DNA of 18,682 nt from an uncultured Clostridia bacterium (GCA_947177115.1 CAMWTG010000016.1:1-18682), one strand, 5' to 3'; numbered from the stretch's first letter, positions 1-7,325 are shown. Made by a program: numbers and translations. Notes: generated from the sequence alone by a model not told the origin.

Positions 1-926
1 TCCTTGAGGAGCCGTTCCTTTTCTCCGCCCTCTTTGATCTGGATGCGGTAAAGAGATGCGGAATACCCATCCAATGAATCGGTTTCCGTATAGTCGACAT
101 AGTAAGCGTAGGTTCCCTTCTCATCCACAATGAAATCGCTTACGCCGCTGGCCAGCTTATAGCTCTCCTTGCCATCGAAGCAGCGCAGCTGCCCATCGCT
201 GCCGGAGCCCCGGATATAGACTGCGCCGCCGGAGGGCAGCAGGCTGACGCTGTAGCGGCTGACATCGGAGGATACCTTTTCCGGGGAGGCGTCCTTCTTG
301 CCGGCCTTGGCCGTTTCCATCCGGTAGAGGGAGGCCGTGTCGCCGCCGTCCCCCTCCATGAAGTAGATGTATTTGCCGTCCGCGGTGAAGTACACATTGC
401 CGGGCTCATCGTCCGACAGCTCCACCGCCTTGGTTTTCGCCTTCAGATCCGCCCGGAACATCAGCTCTCCGTCCTCCGTCAGATAGGCAAAGGCCCCGCT
501 GCCGCCGGAGGGCAGCAGCTTCACCAGCAGAGCGATCAATACAATGGCCACCGCCGCCGCAGCTGCCGCCAGAAGGATGATGCCGGTCTTCTTTTTCTTC
601 GGCGCGGGAGGCACGGGGGGTACGGCGCCGTCCGATGGAACCGGCTGGATCTCAGGCGGAGGAGCCACAACGACCGCCGTCTCCGCCGTTTCCGGAGCGG
701 CTTCCAATGCAGCGGTCAGATCATCCTGCGGCGCGCTTTCCGCCGGAGCGTTCTCCTGCGGAACGTCTGTCGGCGTTTCCGGTTCCTGTACCGGAGGCTG
801 AACGGGAGCGGACGGTGGTTCCGGGGGCTGCTCCGGCGTCTGGGACGGGGGCGAAACGGGGGTGCCGCATCCGCTGCAGAATTTGACGTTTTCGGGGATC
901 TCCCTCCCACAATTTTTACAAAACAC
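1..926 (-). CDS. Zinc-ribbon, single-pass membrane protein with extracytoplasmic repeat domain (partial)
   Basis: The gene runs off the left edge of the window, so its C-terminus is missing; about 308 codons are visible. The N-terminus has a double CxxC zinc ribbon (Cys3, Cys6, Cys17, Cys20). A long Pro/Glu/Val-rich linker follows (about residues 24-108), then a Lys4 patch and one Ala/Leu/Ile-rich transmembrane helix at about 116-137. The rest contains short units of the type 'YLTEDGELMF', 'YFTADGKYIYF' and 'YYVDYTE' that resemble the blades of a DUF5050/TolB-like beta-propeller. The start is GTG at 926, eight bases after a perfect AGGAGG (935-940, read on the minus strand). The expected topology is a cytoplasmic zinc ribbon with the propeller outside. 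Such proteins are common in Clostridia and of unknown function; a sensory or envelope role is inference. The gene has its own promoter and lies downstream of rsmI on the same strand. Confidence 0.8.
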   Translation of the reverse strand, partial: MFCKNCGREIPENVKFCSGCGTPVSPPSQTPEQPPEPPSAPVQPPVQEPETPTDVPQENAPAESAPQDDLTAALEAAPETAETAVVVAPPPEIQPVPSDGAVPPVPPAPKKKKTGIILLAAAAAAVAIVLIALLVKLLPSGGSGAFAYLTEDGELMFRADLKAKTKAVELSDDEPGNVYFTADGKYIYFMEGDGGDTASLYRMETAKAGKKDASPEKVSSDVSRYSVSLLPSGGAVYIRGSGSDGQLRCFDGKESYKLASGVSDFIVDEKGTYAYYVDYTETDSLDGYSASLYRIQIKEGGEKERLLK

Positions 927-979
927 AATAGATACCTCCTAGTACCGGCATAAAATGCTTGGTTTCCAACCATGTTTCC

Positions 980-1007
980 ATTATAGCAGATTTTCCCTAT
1001 AGTTCAA
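980..1007 (-). promoter_or_regulatory. Promoter of the zinc-ribbon membrane protein gene
   Basis: Read on the minus strand, TTGAAC (1002-1007) and a perfect TATAAT (980-985) are 16 bases apart. Transcription would start near 973 and lead into the GTG start at 926. It lies just after the rsmI stop codon (1027). Confidence 0.6.
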
Positions 1008-1026
1008 CAGGATTTTACAAGATCCG

Positions 1027-1866
1027 CTATTGCTCCCGCGAGGCCTGCAGGGCGGCGCTGTACAGCTCATTCCGCCCCAGGCCCGTGTCGGCGGCTACCT
1101 GCCGGACGGCGTCCTTCATCCGCTCCCCCCGCTCCCGCCGCTCCAGCACCAGGGCGGTGGCCTGCTCCAGGGTAACGGCGCATTCCTCCGCTTTCTCCGC
1201 CCCGGCGATCACCAGGACGTATTCCCCCCGGGGTTCATTTTCCTGATACCATGCCGCCGCCTGGGCCAGAGTGGTGCGCATGGTATCCTCGTGCAGCTTG
1301 GTCAGCTCCCGGCACAGAGCGGCCCTCCGGTCCCCCAGGGCGGACAGCAGATCGGCCAGAGTGGCCCGCAGCCGGTGGGGGGCCTCGTAAAGGATGAGGG
1401 TTCGCTCCTCTCCCCGCAGGCTGCGCAGCCGCTCCCGCCGCTCCGCCTTATTGACCGGCAGGAAACCCTCGAATACGAACCGCCCTGTGGGCAGCCCGCT
1501 GACCGCCAGCGCAGAGATCAGTGCGCAGCAGCCAGGGACAGATTGGACCGTCACTCCGTTTTCAGCGCACAGCCGCACCAGATCCTCGCCGGGGTCGCTG
1601 ATGGCAGGCGTGCCGGCATCGGTAGCCAGGGCGCAGCTCTCTCCCGCCAGCAGCCGTGTAAGGATGGCCGGGCCGGCGGATGCCTTGTTATGCTCATGAT
1701 AGCTGACCATGGGTTTCCTCAGTCCCAGGTGGCTGAGCAGCTTCATAGTCACCCGGGTGTCCTCGGCGGCGATAAAGTCCGCCGCCTCCAGCGTGGACGC
1801 CGCCCGGGGACTCAGATCCCCCAGGTTGCCAATGGGCGTGGCGATCAGATAGAGTGTTCCGCTCAT
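1027..1866 (-). CDS. rsmI: 16S rRNA (cytidine(1402)-2'-O)-methyltransferase RsmI
   Basis: RsmI 2'-O-methylates C1402 of 16S rRNA in the decoding centre, using S-adenosylmethionine. The 279-residue protein has the family hallmarks: TPIGNLGD at residues 10-17, AAEDTR at about 33-38, DAGTPAISDPG at 83-93, and SGLPTG...FEGFLP at about 123-137. This is a full-length SPOUT-unrelated tetrapyrrole-methylase-fold enzyme. The open frame extends 26 codons further upstream, but ATG at 1866 gives the canonical N-terminus (MSGTLYLIATP). It also sits nine bases after AAGGAGG, so I chose it. The gene has its own promoter and no clear terminator after its stop, so readthrough into the zinc-ribbon gene is possible. 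Confidence 0.96.
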   Translation of the reverse strand: MSGTLYLIATPIGNLGDLSPRAASTLEAADFIAAEDTRVTMKLLSHLGLRKPMVSYHEHNKASAGPAILTRLLAGESCALATDAGTPAISDPGEDLVRLCAENGVTVQSVPGCCALISALAVSGLPTGRFVFEGFLPVNKAERRERLRSLRGEERTLILYEAPHRLRATLADLLSALGDRRAALCRELTKLHEDTMRTTLAQAAAWYQENEPRGEYVLVIAGAEKAEECAVTLEQATALVLERRERGERMKDAVRQVAADTGLGRNELYSAALQASREQ

Positions 1867-1894
1867 AGGGCATCTCCTCCTTATTCTGGAAGGG

Positions 1895-1923
1895 ATTATA
1901 ACACAAAACGCCGGATGGGGCAA
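1895..1923 (-). promoter_or_regulatory. Promoter of rsmI
   Basis: On the minus strand, TTGCCC (1918-1923) and a perfect TATAAT (1895-1900) are exactly 17 bases apart. This leaves a leader of about 20 bases before the rsmI ribosome-binding site. The promoter lies just below the terminator of the upstream lipoprotein gene. Confidence 0.65.
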
Positions 1924-1942
1924 CCGCTCCCCGCCGGAAAGC

Positions 1943-1974
1943 AAAAACCGCCCTCCGCGAAAGCGGAGGGCGGG
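1943..1974 (-). terminator. Rho-independent terminator of the Met-rich lipoprotein gene
   Basis: A perfect 11-bp GC-rich stem (1948-1958 with 1963-1973) has a 4-base loop. On the minus strand it is followed by five T (1947-1943). It begins about 10 bases after the lipoprotein stop codon, so it insulates that gene from rsmI. Confidence 0.9.
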
Positions 1975-1984
1975 ACGGTTCAGC

Positions 1985-2830
1985 TTAGTTCTTGGCCTCT
2001 TCGGGAATGGTAAAATCGGTGGCGCTGTTGAAGTTGGAGCAGGTCATGGTGATGCTCATCTCGGGAACGCTCATGGTCAGGCCCTGGGCCTGATCGCCCA
2101 GGCTCTCCAGCACGGCCTTCATCAGCCCATCCATCACGGCGGTCATGTCCATGTCGTAACGCACAGGGTACAGATCCGCCTCGGAGATCCACAGCGTCAC
2201 AGGGATGTCGCCCAGACCGGACAGCATCTCCTCCAGCTGGTCTTCGCTGAGACCCAGGCTGCTCAGGGAGTTCAGAGAACCGGACTCTTTTATGACGTCC
2301 TGCATGTTCTGGCCGGTGATGACGCCGGTGTACTTATAGGCGCTGACGCCGTCCACAGTTTCGGTGCCTTCCTGCTTGAAGCTGCTGGCGCTGTCGATGT
2401 AGGCGGACATGCTCTGGCTGACCTCGTACTGGCTCAGGTCCTCAGCCGTGGCGGCGGTGGAGTACCAGTTTGTGCCATCGTTCATGTACATCATGTAGCC
2501 ACCGTCATCGGCCTCCTCGGCATAGATGGAGATCACGGCGCTCTGGCCGGCTGCCTCCGTAGAGGCCTCTACCCGCATGCGCATGGGCTCGGTGAACATG
2601 GTCATATCCATGGAGGTGACGGTCTTCACGGTCTCACCGCCCATCTCCAGCTCCATATTCATGGTCATGACCGCGTCCATGCTGGCGGCAGCATTCATGT
2701 TTTCCTGAGCGGCTACCAGGGGATCCTTGCCGCCGGTCTGGCCGTTTCCGCCTCCGCCGCCGCAGGCGGTCAGGGACAGCGTCAGGATTGCCGCGGCCAG
2801 CAGCGCCGCGATACGGTTCATCTTTCTCAT
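1985..2830 (-). CDS. Methionine-rich secreted lipoprotein (DUF6612-like)
   Basis: The 281-residue protein starts with a lipoprotein signal peptide: positively charged MRKMNR, a hydrophobic Ala/Leu core, and the lipobox LTAC with Cys at about residue 23. A Gly-rich linker follows. The mature part has repeated 'MxMxxE' stretches, and I count about 26 Met in the whole protein (about 9%). Overall it resembles the DUF6612/LppX-like family of extracytoplasmic lipoproteins, which fold as a beta half-barrel; the name is from recognition, not a search. The start is ATG at 2830 after GGGAGG. An ATG eight codons upstream is in frame but precedes the ribosome-binding site. Ligand and function are unknown. 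The gene is divergent from a MarR regulator, which may control it. Confidence 0.8.
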   Translation of the reverse strand: MRKMNRIAALLAAAILTLSLTACGGGGGNGQTGGKDPLVAAQENMNAAASMDAVMTMNMELEMGGETVKTVTSMDMTMFTEPMRMRVEASTEAAGQSAVISIYAEEADDGGYMMYMNDGTNWYSTAATAEDLSQYEVSQSMSAYIDSASSFKQEGTETVDGVSAYKYTGVITGQNMQDVIKESGSLNSLSSLGLSEDQLEEMLSGLGDIPVTLWISEADLYPVRYDMDMTAVMDGLMKAVLESLGDQAQGLTMSVPEMSITMTCSNFNSATDFTIPEEAKN

Positions 2831-2885
2831 AGTGTTGTTTCCTCCCAAATTCATTCAAAATGTGTCCGGGTCTGAAACCCGCCAT

Positions 2886-2914
2886 ATTGTAGCACCGGTC
2901 CGCTGCCAATGCAA
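2886..2914 (-). promoter_or_regulatory. Promoter of the Met-rich lipoprotein gene
   Basis: On the minus strand, TTGCAT (2909-2914) and TACAAT (2886-2891) are exactly 17 bases apart. The leader is about 50 bases. The promoter is back to back with the MarR-gene promoter, about 37 bases away. Confidence 0.65.
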
Positions 2915-2950
2915 GAGGGTCAGCCGGGTTTAAAGAAAAATTAAGAAATC

Positions 2951-2979
2951 TTGACAGCGTCCCGCTCCTGTGCTATATT
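2951..2979 (+). promoter_or_regulatory. Promoter of the MarR-family gene
   Basis: A perfect TTGACA (2951-2956) and TATATT (2974-2979) are separated by 17 bases. The predicted start of transcription is near 2986, inside a small inverted repeat. Confidence 0.8.
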
Positions 2980-2980
2980 A

Positions 2981-2996
2981 CGGTCAAAATCGACCG
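2981..2996. promoter_or_regulatory. Possible operator: inverted repeat over the marR transcription start
   Basis: CGGTC (2981-2985) and GACCG (2992-2996) form an inverted repeat with a 6-base A/T-rich centre. It lies directly after the -10 box and over the predicted start site. MarR proteins often repress their own promoter from such a position. The arms are short, so this is a suggestion. Confidence 0.35.
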
Positions 2997-3014
2997 GAGA
3001 GAAGGGGAAATACC

Positions 3015-3452
3015 ATGCTGCCCGCATTTCTGATCCGCTCCCAGGGACTGCACAAACTATATAACAGCCTGTTTACGCCCCTGCTGGAGCGCCGGGGGCT
3101 GACCCAGCTGGAAATGGACATCCTGCTGTTTCTGGCCAACAACCCGGCGTATGACACCGCCCGGGATATTGTGGAGAAACGGCACCTGGCAAAATCCCAT
3201 GTCTCCGTGGGCATTGATGCACTGGCGGGCCGCAGGCTTCTGGAGCGCCGCCTGCGGGATGGCAACCGGAAGACCATCCACCTGCATCTGACGGAGCAGG
3301 CCGCGCCCATTGTGGAGGAGGGCCGGGCCGTTCAGGCGGCGTACGGGGAGCTGCTCCTGGCCGGATTTACCGGCGAGGAGAAGGAGGAGCTGTTCCGGCT
3401 TCTGGAGAGGATCGGGAAGAATGTGGATGCCGCCCTCCGGACGGCGCGATAG
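3015..3452 (+). CDS. MarR-family transcriptional regulator
   Basis: The 145-residue protein has the usual MarR length and layout: an N-terminal dimerisation helix, a winged helix-turn-helix at about residues 30-95, and a C-terminal dimerisation helix. The recognition helix appears in 'AKSHVSVGIDALAGRRLL' and the wing in 'RRLRDGNRKTIHLHLT', with the family's typical D-x-R-x-K pattern. MarR proteins are dimeric repressors released by small ligands or oxidation; the ligand here cannot be told. I chose ATG at 3015 because it follows a purine-rich AGAAGGGGAAA. The frame opens 15 codons earlier, but that start would lie upstream of the predicted transcription start. It is divergent from the Met-rich lipoprotein gene, the most obvious target after its own promoter. 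Confidence 0.9.
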   Translation: MLPAFLIRSQGLHKLYNSLFTPLLERRGLTQLEMDILLFLANNPAYDTARDIVEKRHLAKSHVSVGIDALAGRRLLERRLRDGNRKTIHLHLTEQAAPIVEEGRAVQAAYGELLLAGFTGEEKEELFRLLERIGKNVDAALRTAR

Positions 3453-3496
3453 CCGTTTTTTTGCCCCATCCCGGCGCTCTGCGCCCTATTTTCCCC

Positions 3497-3525
3497 TTTA
3501 CAGTCTTCCGCTCTTATGGCATAAT
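3497..3525 (+). promoter_or_regulatory. Promoter of prfB
   Basis: TTTACA (3497-3502) and CATAAT (3520-3525) are 17 bases apart; each matches five of six consensus bases. Transcription would start near 3532, about 29 bases before the prfB start codon. Confidence 0.6.
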
Positions 3526-3560
3526 ATAGTTTGTAATAAAATGGAGAAAGAGGAATCCTG

Positions 3561-4685
3561 ATGCCTATTATCGAGTACGATACCTATAAGCAAAAGCTGG
3601 GGACCATCGGCCCCCGGCTGGAAAAGCTGGCGGCGGCCCTGGACCTGGAGGGGGCCCGCCGGGAGGTGGAGGAGCTGGAGGAGAAGACCGGCGACCCCAA
3701 TTTCTGGAACGATGTGGCCGCCTCCCAGAAGGTCCTGCAGCGGACCAAGCAGCTGAAAAACAAGCTGGAGAACCATGCCCGCCTGACCTCCCAGTGGGAG
3801 GATCTGACCACTCTGGTGGAGATGGCCATGGAGGAGGACGATGCCAGCCTCCTCCCAGAGATCCAGGAGGGCTGTCACGATCTGGAGTCCGCTCTGGAGG
3901 AGGCCAACCTGGCCACCCTTCTCACCGGGGAGTATGATGCCAACAACGCCATCCTCACCCTCCACGCCGGGGCCGGCGGCACCGAGGCCCAGGACTGGTG
4001 TCAGATGCTCTTCCGCATGTACACCCGCTGGGGCGAGCGGCACAATTTCACCGTCAAGACTCTGGACTACGAGGACGGCGATGAGGCGGGCATCAAGTCC
4101 GCCGCCATCTCTATCGAGGGCGAGAACGCCTACGGTTTCCTCCGCAGCGAAAACGGCGTCCACCGGCTGGTGCGCATCTCTCCCTTTGACGCCAATGCCC
4201 GGCGGCAGACCTCCTTCGCTGCTGTGGAGGTCATGCCGGAGATCGAGGACGACAACTCCGTGGAGATCCGGCAGGAGGATATTGAGATGCAGGTCTACCG
4301 GGCCAGCGGCGCCGGCGGACAGCACGTCAACAAGACCTCCTCCGCCGTGCGGCTCATTCATCGCCCCACCGGCGTGGTGGTGTCCTCCCAGCAGGAGCGC
4401 AGCCAGGTCCAGAACCGGGAGAACTGCATGAAGATGCTCCGGGCCAAGCTGATGGAAATGAAAGCCCAGCAGCACGCGGAGAAGATCTCCGACATCAAGG
4501 GCGTGCAGATGAAGATCGAGTGGGGCAGCCAGATCCGCTCCTACGTGTTCATGCCCTACACCCTGGCCAAGGACACCCGCACCGGGTTTGAGAACGGCAA
4601 TATCACCGCCGTCATGGACGGCGATCTGGACGGGTTCATCAACGCCTACCTCACCGCCAGCGCCACGGGGGAACTGAAGAAGTAA
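3561..4685 (+). CDS. prfB: Peptide chain release factor 2 (RF2), encoded without a frameshift
   Basis: RF2 recognises UGA and UAA stop codons in the ribosomal A site and triggers peptide release. The 374-residue protein has the complete class-I release factor layout: an N-terminal helical domain, the stop-codon recognition SPF tripeptide that marks RF2 (residues 207-209), and the catalytic GGQ (252-254, in SGAGGQHVNK) that acts in the peptidyl-transferase centre. The start is ATG at 3561 after AGAGGA. In many bacteria prfB has an in-frame UGA at about codon 26 and needs a programmed +1 shift. Here the corresponding spot reads CTG GAC (codons 27-28, 3639-3644) and the whole gene is one frame, so that autoregulation is absent. 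The next gene follows after 40 bases and may be cotranscribed. Confidence 0.97.
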   Translation: MPIIEYDTYKQKLGTIGPRLEKLAAALDLEGARREVEELEEKTGDPNFWNDVAASQKVLQRTKQLKNKLENHARLTSQWEDLTTLVEMAMEEDDASLLPEIQEGCHDLESALEEANLATLLTGEYDANNAILTLHAGAGGTEAQDWCQMLFRMYTRWGERHNFTVKTLDYEDGDEAGIKSAAISIEGENAYGFLRSENGVHRLVRISPFDANARRQTSFAAVEVMPEIEDDNSVEIRQEDIEMQVYRASGAGGQHVNKTSSAVRLIHRPTGVVVSSQQERSQVQNRENCMKMLRAKLMEMKAQQHAEKISDIKGVQMKIEWGSQIRSYVFMPYTLAKDTRTGFENGNITAVMDGDLDGFINAYLTASATGELKK

Positions 4686-4725
4686 AACCCGGCGTCATGA
4701 CCGGGCGGAAAGGATGAGGCAGGCA

Positions 4726-5238
4726 ATGGACCGCAGGCGGCGGCTTTTTCTGGCAGCCATTTTGCTGTGTATGTTTATGCTCCCGGCCTGTGACCAAGCG
4801 GGCGAGGGCAGCTTTTCCTGGCGGCTGTACGGTTTCGAGACGCACCGCTTTACCCTGGGCGGCGAAGAGATATCCATGCGGCTGGACACCTCCGGCAGCG
4901 GCCGGTACGAAGTGGACCTCCGGGAAGACGCGATCTGTATCATGAAGGACGATAGGACCATCTGGGAAGGCGGCTTTCTTCCCGCAGAGGAGTACGCGGT
5001 CCTTGCGGAGGAGATCCTCGCCTCTGAGGACTTCCGGGTCATTGAGCGGACAGGGGAAGATACGCCGGTGTTTCTGCTTTACTGCGGCAATACGGGCGAG
5101 GATCCAACGTATGCCTTCCTGTCCGGCATAGAGGATTCCGGATTCGGTGCAATATTCAGCGCGCCGCCCGGCAGCATAGCCACGGAGGAAGAGGCACGGG
5201 ACTATGCCCGCAGGCTCAAGTTTGTAAGATCAGATTGA
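4726..5238 (+). CDS. Small secreted lipoprotein of unknown function
   Basis: The N-terminus is a lipoprotein signal: MDRRRR, a hydrophobic stretch (LFLAAILLCMFML), then the lipobox LPAC with Cys at residue 22. The mature domain (about 148 residues) is acidic and predicted mostly beta, with pieces such as 'HRFTLGGEEISMRLD' and 'RYEVDLREDAI'. I recognise no family. ATG at 4726 is preferred because GAGG lies five bases upstream. ATG at 4714, four codons earlier, is also in frame but abuts the purine-rich stretch with no spacer. The gene follows prfB by 40 bases without a clear promoter, so it is probably transcribed with it. A 12-bp hairpin lies about 26 bases after its stop. Confidence 0.75.
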   Translation: MDRRRRLFLAAILLCMFMLPACDQAGEGSFSWRLYGFETHRFTLGGEEISMRLDTSGSGRYEVDLREDAICIMKDDRTIWEGGFLPAEEYAVLAEEILASEDFRVIERTGEDTPVFLLYCGNTGEDPTYAFLSGIEDSGFGAIFSAPPGSIATEEEARDYARRLKFVRSD

Positions 5239-5261
5239 TATGGAATCCGGCCGCGGAGCGC

Positions 5262-5292
5262 AAAAAGCCGGCACGCCTGAGCGTGCCGGCTT
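5262..5292. terminator. Hairpin terminator after the small lipoprotein gene
   Basis: A perfect 12-bp stem (5265-5276 with 5281-5292) has a CTGA loop. The run of five T needed for intrinsic termination is on the minus-strand side (A5262-A5266). On the plus strand only two T follow. It probably ends plus-strand transcripts inefficiently, and would work best on antisense transcription. Confidence 0.6.
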
Positions 5293-5342
5293 CAGGCTGT
5301 TGGCGGAGCCGCAGAAAATCATCCAAACATTTCCGGAAACCC

Positions 5343-5371
5343 TTGCAAAATGATCAAAAGTATTTTATACT
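5343..5371 (+). promoter_or_regulatory. Promoter of the transketolase operon
   Basis: TTGCAA (5343-5348) and TATACT (5366-5371) are exactly 17 bases apart. The leader is about 60 bases. A perfect palindrome, TTTCCGGAAA (5330-5339), sits just upstream of the -35 box. Confidence 0.65.
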
Positions 5372-5438
5372 TATCTATAAGAACAACCACAAGCGGAAAA
5401 CGCCCCGGATCTGTTCAATTTGACAAGGAGGATATTCT

Positions 5439-6287
5439 ATGACGCCAGAAGAAAAGAAATCCCTGCAGCTGACCGCCGTCAGCGTGCGGGAGGGCGTGCT
5501 GACCAGCACCCACGGCGCGAAGGCCGGCCATCCCGGCGGCAGCCTCTCCGCCGCCGACATGTTCACCTATCTCTACTTTAAAGAGATGCGCATCGATCCC
5601 AAAGCCCCCCGCTGGGAGGACCGGGACCGGTTCGTTTTGTCCAAAGGCCATACCGCGCCGGGACTCTACTCCGCCCTGGCGCACCGGGGCTATTTCCCGG
5701 TGGAGGACCTGCCCACCCTGCGGCACATTGACAGCTATCTCCAGGGACACCCCAATATGAACACCGTCCCCGGTGTGGATATGTCCACCGGCTCCCTGGG
5801 CCAGGGCCTCTCCGCCGCCGCTGGCATGGCCAAGGGGGCCAAGTATCTGGGCAAGGATATCAATGTTTACTCCCTTCTGGGCGATGGCGAGCTGGCCGAG
5901 GGTCAGATCTGGGAGGCAGCAATGTTTGCCGCCCACTACAAGCTGGACAACCTGTGTATCATTGCGGATATCAATGGCCTGCAGATCGATGGGCGGACCT
6001 GCGATGTGATGAATACCGAGCCGGTGGATGATAAGTTCGCCGCCTTCGGCTGCGATGTGGTGAAGATCGATGGGCATGATTTCGAGCAGATCGAGGCCGC
6101 CTTTACCCGTTTCCATGAAAACCGCGGCAGCGGCCGGCCTACCTGCATCCTCATGAAGACCACCAAGGGCAAGGGCGTGTCCTATATGGAAGACAACGCC
6201 GGGTGGCACGGCAAAGCGCCCAACGATGAAGAGTACGCCAAGGGCATGGAGGAGCTCTCCGCAGCCCGCAAGGCACTGGAGGTGTGA
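5439..6287 (+). CDS. tkt: Transketolase, N-terminal (TPP-binding) subunit
   Basis: This 282-residue protein is the first half of a split transketolase. The enzyme moves two-carbon units between sugar phosphates in the non-oxidative pentose phosphate pathway, using thiamine diphosphate and a divalent metal. Visible motifs are KAGHPGG (28-34), LSKGHTAPGLY (67-77), and the TPP/metal-binding LLGDGELAEGQIWEA (146-160), ending with the conserved ADIN at about 176-179. The start is ATG at 5439 seven bases after AAGGAGG. The partner subunit starts three bases after this stop, so the two are translated as a pair and should form an alpha2beta2 enzyme. Split transketolases are common in Clostridia. A TPP enzyme of the DXPS type is less likely from these motifs. 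Confidence 0.95.
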   Translation: MTPEEKKSLQLTAVSVREGVLTSTHGAKAGHPGGSLSAADMFTYLYFKEMRIDPKAPRWEDRDRFVLSKGHTAPGLYSALAHRGYFPVEDLPTLRHIDSYLQGHPNMNTVPGVDMSTGSLGQGLSAAAGMAKGAKYLGKDINVYSLLGDGELAEGQIWEAAMFAAHYKLDNLCIIADINGLQIDGRTCDVMNTEPVDDKFAAFGCDVVKIDGHDFEQIEAAFTRFHENRGSGRPTCILMKTTKGKGVSYMEDNAGWHGKAPNDEEYAKGMEELSAARKALEV

Positions 6288-6290
6288 GCA

Positions 6291-7232
6291 ATGGCTGATG
6301 TGAAAAAAGTCGCCACCCGCGACAGCTACGGCAACGCGCTCAAGGAGCTGGGCGCAGCGGCGGAAAATCTGGTGGTCCTGGATGCCGATCTGGCCGGCGC
6401 CACCAAGACCGGCGTTTTCCAGAAGGCATATCCCAACCGCCACTTTGACTGCGGCATTGCCGAGGCCAATATGATCAATGTGGCCGCAGGACTCAGCACC
6501 ATGGGGCTGGTGCCCTTCGCCGCCACCTTCGCCATGTTCGCCGCCGGACGGGCCTATGAGCAGGTCCGCAATACCATCGGCTATCCCCACCTGAACGTGA
6601 AGATCGGCGCCACCCACGGCGGCATCTCCGTGGGCGAGGACGGGGCCAGCCACCAGTGCTGTGAAGACTTCGCCCTCATGCGCACTATCCCTGGCATGAC
6701 CGTCATGTGCCCCGCCGATGATGTGGAGGCCCGGCAGATGGTGAAGGCCGCCTACGAGATGGAGGGGCCGGTCTATATGCGCTTCGGCCGCGCCGCGACC
6801 CCGGTGTTCCACAGCGAGGACTTCAAGTTTGAGATCGGCAAAGGCGAGGTCCTGCAGGACGGCACGGATGTAGCCATCATTGCCGTTGGCATCATGGTTC
6901 CCGAGGCTATCGAGGCAGGGAAGGCTCTGGCCGCAGAGGGGATCTCCGCCCGGGTCATCAACATGGCCACCATCAAGCCCCTGGACAGCGAGCTGGTTCT
7001 GAAGGCCGCCAAAGAATGCGGGAAGATCGTCACTGTGGAGGAGCACAGTATCATTGGCGGATTGGGCGAGGCAGTCTGCTCCCTGGTCAGCGAGAGCTGC
7101 CCGGTGCCGGTAAAGCGTATCGGCGTCAACGATGAGTTCGGCCACTCCGGCCCTGCGGCCGCACTGCTGGAGCAGTTCGGCCTGTGCGCGTCCAACATTG
7201 TCAAGCATACCAAAGCGCTGCTGGGCAGATAA
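6291..7232 (+). CDS. tkt: Transketolase, C-terminal (pyrimidine-binding) subunit
   Basis: The 313-residue second half of transketolase supplies the PYR domain and the C-terminal domain. DCGIAEANM at about 54-62 contains the conserved glutamate that activates the TPP aminopyrimidine ring. 'GATHGGISVGEDGASHQ' is the typical substrate-proximal loop, and 'VTVEEHSIIGGLG' belongs to the C-terminal domain. The ATG at 6291 lies three bases after the stop of the N-terminal subunit. Its ribosome-binding site (GGAGG) is inside the end of that gene, so translational coupling is likely. A strong terminator follows 11 bases after the stop. Confidence 0.95.
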   Translation: MADVKKVATRDSYGNALKELGAAAENLVVLDADLAGATKTGVFQKAYPNRHFDCGIAEANMINVAAGLSTMGLVPFAATFAMFAAGRAYEQVRNTIGYPHLNVKIGATHGGISVGEDGASHQCCEDFALMRTIPGMTVMCPADDVEARQMVKAAYEMEGPVYMRFGRAATPVFHSEDFKFEIGKGEVLQDGTDVAIIAVGIMVPEAIEAGKALAAEGISARVINMATIKPLDSELVLKAAKECGKIVTVEEHSIIGGLGEAVCSLVSESCPVPVKRIGVNDEFGHSGPAAALLEQFGLCASNIVKHTKALLGR

Positions 7233-7243
7233 ACATCAAGGAA

Positions 7244-7284
7244 AACGCTCCCCGAAGCTTTCGCTTCGGGGAGCGTTCCTTTTT
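7244..7284 (+). terminator. Rho-independent terminator of the transketolase operon
   Basis: A perfect 15-bp stem (7244-7258 with 7263-7277) has a TTTC loop, followed by CC and five T (7280-7284). This is the strongest plus-strand terminator in the window. Confidence 0.95.
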
Positions 7285-7325
7285 AATAGCAATCATCAAA
7301 ACTCATGACGCGCCGCAGGGGCGGG

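Noticed and set aside
88..104. TATAGTCGACA motif resembling the end of the MITE-like element
   Set aside because: It is inside a conserved-looking coding frame (YYVDYTE) of the zinc-ribbon protein and has no inverted partner nearby, so the match is chance.
3498..4475. 325-codon open frame on the minus strand
   Set aside because: It lies antisense to prfB and encodes a Leu/Gly/His-rich shadow without motifs.
4688..4705. Short hairpin CCCGG...CCGGG after prfB
   Set aside because: The stem is only five bases and no T-run follows, so I do not call a terminator; prfB and the next gene may be cotranscribed.
5415..7208. 597-codon open frame on the minus strand
   Set aside because: It lies opposite both transketolase genes, which have full motif support. 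Its His/Gly/Ala-rich translation is the usual shadow of GC-rich coding DNA.
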